Below are positions 56,948 through 64,000 of a stretch of 64,000 bases of DNA, one piece after another (positions within the stretch are counted from its first letter, which is position 1; each line of letters opens with the position of its first letter). The DNA is from Treponema sp. (GTDB taxonomy: Bacteria; Spirochaetota; Spirochaetia; Treponematales; Treponemataceae). The stretch is taken from contig JAKSTP010000007.1 of NCBI GenBank assembly GCA_024402505.1, positions 1 through 64,000 on the forward strand, read 5' to 3'. Below the pieces are notes generated by a model. It did no database searches. It was not told the origin of the DNA and was given only the letters and a program-made list of their open reading frames with translations. A program made the position numbers and the translations under genes.

Positions 56948-57466
56948 ATGGAAGTAGTTGATGAAATCAAAAAAGGCGAAGTAGAAGAATTCCCAAAAGA
57001 AAAAGCAGACGATTTTTTCATGCAGCTTGTAAGGGGAAAGGATGTTACGGAAGAGATTGAAACTTCACGTGGCAAATTCACAGTTAAATATCCAAAACAG
57101 AAAGACCTGATTGCGATCGGAAGACTTACGGCAAGAAACCACATGGGAATTCCTGTTGAATGTTTTGATCCTGAAACAGAAACAAAGATCAAGGAAATTT
57201 CTACACTTGAAATTGTTGTTGTAGACGGTCCTGACTGGTGGAAAAATGCAAAAGAAGAAAACAAAAACTGGAACTGGGGGTATGTGCCGGACGAAACATT
57301 CTTAAACGAACTGTTTCTAAAGGCCTACGAATTTCGCAGAAAGGTGGACGAAAACTTTACAGTTGTCAAAACAAAAGAAATTGAACGAATATCTACCAAC
57401 GCAGGCGATAATGTATCTTTGGGCAATGGATTATTTGAAGGTTTGTCCGGCTCAACAGGCGATTAA
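56948..57466 (+). CDS. Tail assembly chaperone, first part
   Basis: 172 residues between tube and tape measure, where tail chaperones are encoded. Contains DDFFMQLVRGKDVTEEIETS, RGKFTVKYPKQKDLIAIGRL, WNWGYVPDETFLNELFLKAY. The C-terminus overlaps the next frame by about 100 bases in a +1 (or -2) register, consistent with a frameshift product as in many phage tails. Confidence 0.7.
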   Translation: MEVVDEIKKGEVEEFPKEKADDFFMQLVRGKDVTEEIETSRGKFTVKYPKQKDLIAIGRLTARNHMGIPVECFDPETETKIKEISTLEIVVVDGPDWWKNAKEENKNWNWGYVPDETFLNELFLKAYEFRRKVDENFTVVKTKEIERISTNAGDNVSLGNGLFEGLSGSTGD

Positions 57467-57635
57467 TGACATTGATTTTATAAATATTCTTTATGAATAT
57501 GCCATGAACTATTCACTTGAAGGATTCAGAAAAGCCTATGCAGAAAGGTTGAAAAAAGAAAGTGAAAAGGTAACCAGGGATCAGTTAAGAGACCTGGGGT
57601 ATTCAGAAGAAGACCTAAGAGACATAGAATGTTAG
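57411..57635 (+). CDS. Tail assembly chaperone, second part (possible frameshift extension)
   Basis: Frame open from 57321 to 57635 overlapping the previous gene. Best internal starts are ATG 57411 and 57426, neither with a strong ribosome binding site. Contains CPAQQAINDIDFINILYEYA, then LEGFRKAYAERLKKESEKVT, then GYSEEDLRDIEC. Location immediately before the tape measure and the overlap suggest it is made as a fusion by programmed frameshifting. I could not identify a classic slippery heptamer in the overlap. Confidence 0.55.
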   Translation: MYLWAMDYLKVCPAQQAINDIDFINILYEYAMNYSLEGFRKAYAERLKKESEKVTRDQLRDLGYSEEDLRDIEC

Positions 57636-57638
57636 TAA

Positions 57639-57672
57639 AAGCGCCGGTATATATAATATCGGCGCTTTTTTT
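57639..57672 (+). terminator. Terminator between chaperone and tape measure
   Basis: AGCGCCG/CGGCGCT stem with an AT loop and a seven-T run; the tape-measure ribosome binding site follows directly. Confidence 0.85.
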
Positions 57673-57686
57673 AATACGGAGGAAAT

Positions 57687-59681
57687 ATGAATACTGAAAT
57701 TAATTTAAGGGCGGACACGTCACAAGCCGTAAGTGAATTTGGAAGAATTGGAGATTCCATTGATAGAGTAAGCAATAAATTTGAAAAATTATCTAACGTT
57801 GCCGGAAACGTTCCTTCACTTGGAAACGGTGGATTCAGTAATGCCGACGTATTTAATGCTCAGTTAAACCAACAGCAACAGACACAGGTAATACAACAGA
57901 TTGTAAACACATCCAACGCAAATAATGCTTCTCAGGTTGCAAATGTAGTTAATTCAGCTAAAGGTGGTGGAACTGGTGGAAATGCTTTGGCTTCAATCGC
58001 AAATATGGCAGGTTCAATTGGTGGTGGATCAGGTCTTGCAGGAATGTTGGCAGGTCTTGGTCCGGTTGGAGTTGCACTTGCGGCGGGTGCTGTTGTTATT
58101 GGAGCCGGAAACAAGACCGTTGAACAGTGGGAAAAAGAAATGCCTAATGTTATGGGAGCATATAATTCCCTGACTGGCGGACTTGGAGAAAACAGTGCTA
58201 AAACGAATTCGGCCAACATGAGAGAAATGTTTTCTAAAATAAACAATCAACGTTGGGCCGATAATGTAAAATTTACAAATGATGATTATATGGCTACAAT
58301 GCAGCAATTGTCACAATTTGGTTATTCAAATACAGACGCCGCATTGAGTGACGCTTCTAATATATTAAGATTTGAAAATGCCGGAATGGGTAGTAGATCC
58401 CAGCTTATAAGTATGCAGGGGATTGCGGCTCGTTTTGGAATGACAAATGCCCTCAACGCTGCTTATGCAGGACTTGAACAGTCTGGAATGGCGAAAGGAC
58501 AGTTTGATGAATTCCTTTCTTCTATGGAAGACATTATGGAAAGCAGCATTGCAAAGGGATTTGTAAAGGGTGCCGATGAAGTCGCAACAGATATGGCAAT
58601 GCTTGAAAAACTTTCAGGTGGATCAAAACTCTGGCAGGGTCAGTATGGTGCAGAAAACTTGCAGCAAATGAATTCGGCTATGGAAAATGCAACAAATCTT
58701 TCTTCTGTAAATGATATTATGCTTTATAGAGCCGTATCAGGACTTGGAATAGCCGAAAAAAATAAAATTATGGACGGAAAATATGACGCTAGTCTTGGTT
58801 ATATTGCCGATATGATGTTGCTTGAAAGAGGTGTTAATGCCGAAAATATCGGAGCAATTTTTGATATGGTAAATTCAGAAGGTGGAACAGCAGCCGATAA
58901 AATTGCACGATATAAGAATATGTTTGGTCTTAATTACACAAAAGCAAACGATGTATACCAAATGTCACTCCGATATAAACCTGGAGACGCCGAAGCAATG
59001 GCAAAAACAATTCAGGATTATCAGGCCAATACTGAAAATAAATCAAGGGAACAGGAATTGCTTTCAGCTTATGAGACAATCAAAGCCAAAGTTGTAGAAA
59101 TTGGTGCCGATTTGCTTGGGGCAAAAACTGGAATTATGAAAATTGTCGATGTTCTTGTACATCCAAATGAAACAGAAGAGTCTGGCGGTAGTGGATTGTT
59201 TCCTGTTAGTGGTGCAGAAGAACAAGTCTTTCTTAGTATGCTTTCGGATTATAAAGGAACAAAGTCGGCAGAAGAACTAAATCTCCAACTTTTGGGTATG
59301 TTTGAGGCTGGTACATCAGGAGCATATATCTCGGATTTAGTCGATTTCCAGAACATTCCTGTATTAAAAAAAGCCTGGGAAGAAAGAAACGCAACAGCTT
59401 TCTTTGATATTCTTACTGACTCAGATTTGTTAGAATATTCAGATACTTTCGGATTAATGACAAAAGAAGATTCTAAAACATTGAAAAAAATGAAAATTGA
59501 CAAAAAACTTAAAAAACAGTTTAAGGGTATGAGTAGAGAAGATTATGACGATCTCGCAATTCAGTATTACGGTGCAACAGGTAGTGATTTGTGGGGATCT
59601 GGTTCAATTGTTCCAAAATTGCAAGAAATTATAAACCTGATTAATAACGGAACAATTACAATTCATTCAGTGCCTCATTAA
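57687..59681 (+). CDS. Tape measure protein
   Basis: 664 residues, the largest tail gene and placed after the chaperones. It has an N-terminal coiled segment (ADTSQAVSEFGRIGDSIDRV) and a Gln/Asn-rich stretch. A hydrophobic, Gly/Ala-rich membrane-active part (SIGGGSGLAGMLAGLGPVGV; ALAAGAVVIGAG) and a long helical remainder follow. By the usual length rule of about 1.5 angstrom per residue it would give a tail near 100 nm. It sets tail length and may help DNA ejection. Confidence 0.8.
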   Translation: MNTEINLRADTSQAVSEFGRIGDSIDRVSNKFEKLSNVAGNVPSLGNGGFSNADVFNAQLNQQQQTQVIQQIVNTSNANNASQVANVVNSAKGGGTGGNALASIANMAGSIGGGSGLAGMLAGLGPVGVALAAGAVVIGAGNKTVEQWEKEMPNVMGAYNSLTGGLGENSAKTNSANMREMFSKINNQRWADNVKFTNDDYMATMQQLSQFGYSNTDAALSDASNILRFENAGMGSRSQLISMQGIAARFGMTNALNAAYAGLEQSGMAKGQFDEFLSSMEDIMESSIAKGFVKGADEVATDMAMLEKLSGGSKLWQGQYGAENLQQMNSAMENATNLSSVNDIMLYRAVSGLGIAEKNKIMDGKYDASLGYIADMMLLERGVNAENIGAIFDMVNSEGGTAADKIARYKNMFGLNYTKANDVYQMSLRYKPGDAEAMAKTIQDYQANTENKSREQELLSAYETIKAKVVEIGADLLGAKTGIMKIVDVLVHPNETEESGGSGLFPVSGAEEQVFLSMLSDYKGTKSAEELNLQLLGMFEAGTSGAYISDLVDFQNIPVLKKAWEERNATAFFDILTDSDLLEYSDTFGLMTKEDSKTLKKMKIDKKLKKQFKGMSREDYDDLAIQYYGATGSDLWGSGSIVPKLQEIINLINNGTITIHSVPH

Positions 59682-59684
59682 TAA

Positions 59685-59713
59685 TTTACAATGGAGCAAT
59701 ATTGTATTATTAT
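59685..59713 (+). promoter_or_regulatory. Promoter (TTTACA-17-TATTAT)
   Basis: TTTACA (59685-59690) and TATTAT (59708-59713), 17-bp spacer, just after the tape measure stop. Confidence 0.6.
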
Positions 59714-59733
59714 TTAGAAGAAAGACACGTCAA

Positions 59734-59788
59734 AGGCGGTCAAAACAAGTACAGTTTTTCTGTATTCGTTTTGGCCGCTTTTTTTTTG
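59734..59788 (+). terminator. Terminator before baseplate hub gene
   Basis: GCGGTCAAAAC pairs with GTTTTGGCCGC (11 bp, one wobble), followed by nine T. GGAGG and ATG follow immediately. Confidence 0.85.
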
Positions 59789-59801
59789 GAGGAAACGGAT
59801 A

Positions 59802-61277
59802 ATGTTAGGTTATCAGGTAAAAGAACAATTCTTAAATCCTAAAGTACGCATTATAGACTCATCCAAAATGTCTGAATATATAGTTGACAGTGGAAATGAA
59901 AAACTTTCAGGTGGAAATCAGAGAAATACAAAAAACTATATTGAAATTGGTGGACGTATTCAGCCGTCAACAAAGTATTTCCTTCAATCATATCAGTTTT
60001 CAGAAAGTGTAAATAATTTTTCAGGATCATTTTCTCTTACTATTTACGAAAATATTGATAATACAAGTGATGAATGTATTTTTTCCAGGGTGAAAAACTT
60101 GGATGTTGTTCTAATATATGAAGATTCAAGAGCAACAGAAACAAATCTTGAAAATAAAAATCCTGTTTTTATTGGTGTTGTTCATAGTAAACAGATTCAG
60201 TCTATGATCAGTAACGGACAGGTAAGCCGTATGACTACAATAAGTGGATCAGGAGTCTATTCTCTTGTAGGGGATTTGTCTGTAAGCCTTGATATTCATA
60301 CTCTTACTGGAATTAATGCCGGAGAAGTTCAGACTAAATTTACAAGTGATATTTCCAATGTTAAAAACTATAAACAGTTCGTTGAAAAGCTGTGGGAATA
60401 TTTTATCGGTATTTCAAAAAAAGTAAGTCAGTCGGAAGTAAAATCCACTAACTCAATATTTATAGAAACAATTCTTTCGAATTTCACCTTGATAAAAAAT
60501 CAGGGAATAAGTGGAATTATTGATGTAGACAGCACAAAAGAAACAAAATATCCGGTTGCTGCAAGTTTTTGGACACAATCTGTAAACAACTTTTCGGATA
60601 TGTTAAGAAGTTTATTTCCTTCAAATATTTTTGAGATTTTCGGACGTGTTGATGAAGAAGGAAATCCAAAAATTGTTATACGTGAAATGCCGTTCAGCTC
60701 ATCGGAATGGAGCAACCTGAGATTAACTGGAATTGATCCGACCTATTTGACTGGATATTCAATAAATCAGAGTGACAGTGAAGTTTACAACGCTTTCCTG
60801 GCTTACATTGAAGGAAGTGCCGAAGATCCCTCTAAATATGCTACTTTATCGGCAATTGAGAACAGAATAGCAAAGGATCAGGAAAAAATGCAGAAATACG
60901 GTTATAGGCCGTTGCAAGTTAGTTTCCGTGGATTTGATATTTCAAAAGAAAAAGATAATAAATCAACTGATACTATTAATGATTGTACTAAAAAAATGAA
61001 AGATTGGTACGGAAGTCTGGATGAACTTTATTCAGGAACTATCAATCTTGTACGAGGTGCAGGGGATGAACTTCCAAGAGTGGGTGAAAGAGTAAAATTT
61101 ATCGGTTTTGAATTTTATGTAACTGATAAATCACATTCATGGAATTATGGTGGCCCTGTAAATGTAACTTTGAATGTAAGCCGTGGAGCAAGTTATTCAA
61201 AGACGGGTGAAAGAAACCGCGAAGCTCAGGAAAAATTCGGCTTACGGTATGCAGAATTGGACGGATATAAAAAATGA
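59802..61277 (+). CDS. Baseplate hub protein
   Basis: 491 residues. YQFSESVNNFSGSFSLTIYE, FIGVVHSKQIQSMISNGQVS, an AASFWTQSVNNFSDMLRSLF segment, FEIFGRVDEEGNPKIVIREM, and the final VGERVKFIGFEFYVTDKSHS WNYGG. The beta-barrel order resembles the Mu gp44/gpD-type hub, which forms the base of the tail tube and holds the spike. Overlaps the spike gene by four bases. Confidence 0.65.
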   Translation: MLGYQVKEQFLNPKVRIIDSSKMSEYIVDSGNEKLSGGNQRNTKNYIEIGGRIQPSTKYFLQSYQFSESVNNFSGSFSLTIYENIDNTSDECIFSRVKNLDVVLIYEDSRATETNLENKNPVFIGVVHSKQIQSMISNGQVSRMTTISGSGVYSLVGDLSVSLDIHTLTGINAGEVQTKFTSDISNVKNYKQFVEKLWEYFIGISKKVSQSEVKSTNSIFIETILSNFTLIKNQGISGIIDVDSTKETKYPVAASFWTQSVNNFSDMLRSLFPSNIFEIFGRVDEEGNPKIVIREMPFSSSEWSNLRLTGIDPTYLTGYSINQSDSEVYNAFLAYIEGSAEDPSKYATLSAIENRIAKDQEKMQKYGYRPLQVSFRGFDISKEKDNKSTDTINDCTKKMKDWYGSLDELYSGTINLVRGAGDELPRVGERVKFIGFEFYVTDKSHSWNYGGPVNVTLNVSRGASYSKTGERNREAQEKFGLRYAELDGYKK

Positions 61278-61942
61278 TAGTTAAAGGAAAGCCTAGAGGA
61301 CTCTCAGAAAACAATCTCAATAACCATAATTATATGGATAACCGTATTGGATTTTGGGGAACTGTAAAAGACGTTCACCCTGAAACAAATCGTGTTGATG
61401 TTCTTATGGATATTGGAGTTTTGCTTCCTGGAATTCCTGTAGGAATGAGTGATTATGTAAAAGAAAACCGTATCGCAGGGACTACTTTTTATTCCGGCAA
61501 GGTCGATTTGCCAGCTAGAGAAAGTTATGTTTTTTGTCTTATGCCTAATCACACTCTTACAAGTGCCTTTGTGCTTTGTAGTGGAATTCCATACGGTAAT
61601 GACTATAAAAATAATTTTTTTGCCTCAACAGAAAAAGAAAAAACAGACTTTCCAAACATTGAAAAATATACGGATCAGGAAGGTTGGACGGTTACCAAAA
61701 AAAAAGATACTGGAAACTTGTTTATAGAAAATGTTGACGGATCTATTCAGTTTGAATTGTGCCGTGAAAATGACAAACAGGATTCAAGTAAAAAGAAAGG
61801 TGTAAAAGCTGTATGTCATGGAACAACAATAACAATAGACGGTACTGGAAAAGTCAGCTTTGATGTTCAGGGGGATGTTACATTAAAAAGCACATCTAGT
61901 GTAACGATAGAAGGTGCTTCCGGCAAATTTAAGGTGAACTAA
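61274..61942 (+). CDS. Baseplate spike protein (gp45/gpV-like)
   Basis: 222 residues. An OB-type domain (GFWGTVKDVHPETNRVDVLM; SAFVLCSGIPYG) is followed by a C-terminal repetitive beta part (VCHGTTITIDGTGKVSFDVQ, GDVTLKSTSSVTIEGASGKF), as in trimeric beta-helical membrane-piercing spikes. Its stop overlaps the next start (TAATG). Confidence 0.75.
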   Translation: MIVKGKPRGLSENNLNNHNYMDNRIGFWGTVKDVHPETNRVDVLMDIGVLLPGIPVGMSDYVKENRIAGTTFYSGKVDLPARESYVFCLMPNHTLTSAFVLCSGIPYGNDYKNNFFASTEKEKTDFPNIEKYTDQEGWTVTKKKDTGNLFIENVDGSIQFELCRENDKQDSSKKKGVKAVCHGTTITIDGTGKVSFDVQGDVTLKSTSSVTIEGASGKFKVN

Positions 61943-62328
61943 TGAAAAATGTAGCTGTATTAGGTTGCACCTTGAAATTATCGAGTGACCTTTATGGGGG
62001 AGTTATTGCTATAACTTCATTGCCGTCAACAAGCATTACGGCAATGAACAAGAATGTTTATTTTGGAAGCATAGACGGAACGATAGCCGGATGTGTGGAC
62101 GAAACAAGCGGATGTGTTCAGGGAGCTCCTGTAACATTTTCAATTAAGGGAACTGGAACAAATGTTGAAATAGATACTACAGGAATTGAAAAAAAAGTAG
62201 TTTTGGAAGGGGATGAAAGTCAGTTAGTGAGTATAGTACTGACTCATCCAACAACGGGCGCAACAATTACAATTGCTTTGTCGGTAAAAGTGGAAAGTGC
62301 CGGACAGACGGAGGTAACTTCAAATTGA
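61942..62328 (+). CDS. PAAR-like spike tip or small baseplate protein (128 aa)
   Basis: Beta-rich sequence with Gly/Thr/Ser and two Cys residues (GSIDGTIAGCVDETSGCVQG; PVTFSIKGTGTNVEIDTTGI). Position right after the spike suits a PAAR-type tip or adaptor. Direct homology not recognised. Confidence 0.45.
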   Translation: MKNVAVLGCTLKLSSDLYGGVIAITSLPSTSITAMNKNVYFGSIDGTIAGCVDETSGCVQGAPVTFSIKGTGTNVEIDTTGIEKKVVLEGDESQLVSIVLTHPTTGATITIALSVKVESAGQTEVTSN

Positions 62329-64000
62329 TAAACAATAATATTTATAAAAAATCATATTTACTCGAAATTTATGACCGCAGCAAGGCAACTATTACGGACG
62401 CTTTTTGTTTTTCGGTGCCTCCTGAAAATGAAGAATTTACACATACACAGAGAATTTCTCAGACTAAAACTTACGGCGGATTATGTGTAGACAGATACGG
62501 AAATGAAGCCGTAAAAATTTCATTGGGTGGATCAACAATTAATCAGGAATTCAAATATATTTTCCGTTCTTCTCTGGCTTCTAAAAAACTTAATGGAGAA
62601 CAGGAAATTTTCTATTTACGTGACATGCTTGAAAAGGCAAACTCTGATGAAAATGCAGAATTAAGGCTTTATGATCTCTCGAAAGCAGAAAAAAGCACTG
62701 ATCCTAAACAGAACAGCAATACAAGTTATATTTCAAGTTGGTGGACTGTTTATGTCGATCAGTTCAGAATAAAAAGAGACAAATCAAAGCCTTTAACTTT
62801 TAATTATCAGATTGAATTTACGGCTATTCCTGAGCAGATTAAAAAGAGTTTTCAGATTGAAACAATTAAAATTAAGAACATTCAGACTGGAAAAACAGAA
62901 CTTGTTGAACAGATAAAAAACTCTCCTGCAGCCGTAACAACACAGATTGAAAACGGTATTAATAAAATGAGACTTGGTATTACCGCCTGTAATAAAGCCT
63001 ATGAAAAAGCAAGTAATTTCATTGACCAGCTTTCTGTTGTTACAAAATACCTGGATGAATTTGAGTCTGTTTTCAATGATTATGCAGAAGGAATTCAGAA
63101 CTTTCACTCTTTAAGGGCAAAAACTGTAAATCAGGTTGTAAAGATCGGAGACAGTATTTTAAGATCTTCACAGAATATATGTATTGATTATGGACGTACA
63201 CTTGTTGCAGCTTGTCAGGCCGTAAAGGATTCAGTTTATGTGTTCAAGGATCTTTATGAAGAAGTAAAGAAACTCGATCCAAACAAGATTTACAGTGAAG
63301 AAAAACTCAATGCTTTGAATACTTCTATATATGAACTTACAAATTCAAGTAAGGTTGCCGCAAATGAAGTGATTGAAGGGTGCAACGAAATTGTAGCCAA
63401 TTTTACAAAATCAATTGTTCCTACTTTGATTGTAAATACGGATGAAAACGGAAACGATTATGTAGTTGTTAGTTATGGATCAAAAAAAGTGGTCTTGAAA
63501 GAAGGTGATAGTCTGGAAAACCTTTCATATGAGCATTATGGGACTACTGATTATGTTCCTATGTTGGAAAACTTTAATAATCTTTCTGATGATGATTTAA
63601 CGGTAGGAATGGAGTTTACTATTCCAATTTTGGAACCTGAACCGGCAAGTTATAACAATGATATTTATGCCAATGACTCCAATATTGGAGCAGATATAAA
63701 ACTTACTGAAAATGGGGACCTTTCTGTTTTTGGTGGTGATCTTGAAGAAATTACAGATACAGAAAACCTGAGTCAGGCGGTAAACATCAGACTTTCGGCC
63801 TATATGGGATCAAATGTAAGAAATGTTCTTTATGGTCTGAGAAATACAACAGGTGAAAATTCTAGCAGCAATTCTTATTTGCTCGCAAGCCTTGAGCAAA
63901 CTTTATCCAGGGAACCGAGAATCAAGTCAATTGATAATATTTCCTATAAGGGAAGTGGGGATAAACTTTATATTTCACTTGCCTATACGGATATTAATGA
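62325..64000 (+). CDS. LysM/gp25-like baseplate protein (cut by window end)
   Basis: TTG 62325 overlaps the previous stop and has GGAGG ten bases upstream; the frame stays open to the window end (558 residues). An N-terminal phage baseplate-type domain (KSYLLEIYDRSKATITDAFC; SFSVPPENEEFTHTQRISQT) is followed by a helical middle. Next is a LysM-like unit, VVLKEGDSLENLSYEHYGTT (then LTVGMEFTIPIL). The C-terminal region, ENGDLSVFGGDLEEITDTEN, then LSQAVNIRLSAYMGSNVRNV, resembles gp25/DUF2634-type baseplate wedge domains. Likely fuses a tube-proximal adaptor to a wedge. Confidence 0.7.
   Translation, partial: MINNNIYKKSYLLEIYDRSKATITDAFCFSVPPENEEFTHTQRISQTKTYGGLCVDRYGNEAVKISLGGSTINQEFKYIFRSSLASKKLNGEQEIFYLRDMLEKANSDENAELRLYDLSKAEKSTDPKQNSNTSYISSWWTVYVDQFRIKRDKSKPLTFNYQIEFTAIPEQIKKSFQIETIKIKNIQTGKTELVEQIKNSPAAVTTQIENGINKMRLGITACNKAYEKASNFIDQLSVVTKYLDEFESVFNDYAEGIQNFHSLRAKTVNQVVKIGDSILRSSQNICIDYGRTLVAACQAVKDSVYVFKDLYEEVKKLDPNKIYSEEKLNALNTSIYELTNSSKVAANEVIEGCNEIVANFTKSIVPTLIVNTDENGNDYVVVSYGSKKVVLKEGDSLENLSYEHYGTTDYVPMLENFNNLSDDDLTVGMEFTIPILEPEPASYNNDIYANDSNIGADIKLTENGDLSVFGGDLEEITDTENLSQAVNIRLSAYMGSNVRNVLYGLRNTTGENSSSNSYLLASLEQTLSREPRIKSIDNISYKGSGDKLYISLAYTDIN

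Overview
This window is a continuous stretch of a low-GC double-stranded DNA tailed phage or prophage with a contractile tail. It carries a tail sheath, tail tube, tape measure, baseplate hub and spike, and a headful-type head module. Genes are packed with ATGA or short overlaps and have strong GGAGG-type ribosome binding sites. Two separate repressor/operator regions suggest a temperate lifestyle, but no integrase or attachment site is visible. The host cannot be fixed from the sequence. The low GC and clear -35/-10 promoters with 17-bp spacers fit a low-GC bacterium such as a spirochaete or firmicute; this is inference only.

Layout. 1-2150: remains of a C5-cytosine methyltransferase split into a chain of overlapping small frames (with a 7-bp repeat and a G10 tract), then a Dam-like adenine methyltransferase. 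2146-4157: small early genes. 4132-4677: an XRE repressor with promoter, inverted-repeat operator and two tandem terminators. 4678-11293: homing endonuclease and a recombination/replication block (YqaJ exonuclease, DnaQ-like exonuclease, RecT interrupted by a group I intron, NinB/HNH-like protein, replication initiator, DnaC-like loader). 11306-16721: small proteins, SSB, ASCH, a ThyX-like protein and a PD-(D/E)XK nuclease. 16832-18598: small genes and two NPPF/NPPW methyltransferases. 18591-24004: terminase small and large subunits, HTH regulator, portal.

24015-34033: a group of very large or toxin-like proteins probably carried in the virion. They are a MuF protein interrupted by an intein and fused to an InPase domain, a 1406-residue polyvalent protein, and a RelA/SpoT-like protein. 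34041-37499: a lone promoter-driven gene, a second repressor cluster on the minus strand, and a divergent early cluster. 37650-44877: prohead protease, major capsid protein, connector, lipase and fibre-like proteins. 45074-53420: two more large proteins sharing a module with the 1406-residue protein, one of them with a HELTH zincin motif, among neck genes. 53554 to the end: tail terminator, sheath, tube, chaperones, tape measure, hub, spike, PAAR-like tip and a LysM/gp25-like baseplate protein cut by the window edge.

Main themes. Three kinds of homing element are present (HNH gene, intron with GIY-YIG, intein with LAGLIDADG). Methyltransferase genes carry slippage-prone tracts. A family of probable injected effectors shares a Trp/Lys-rich module. 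A repeated promoter-hairpin-terminator-gene arrangement in the late region implies antitermination or attenuation.
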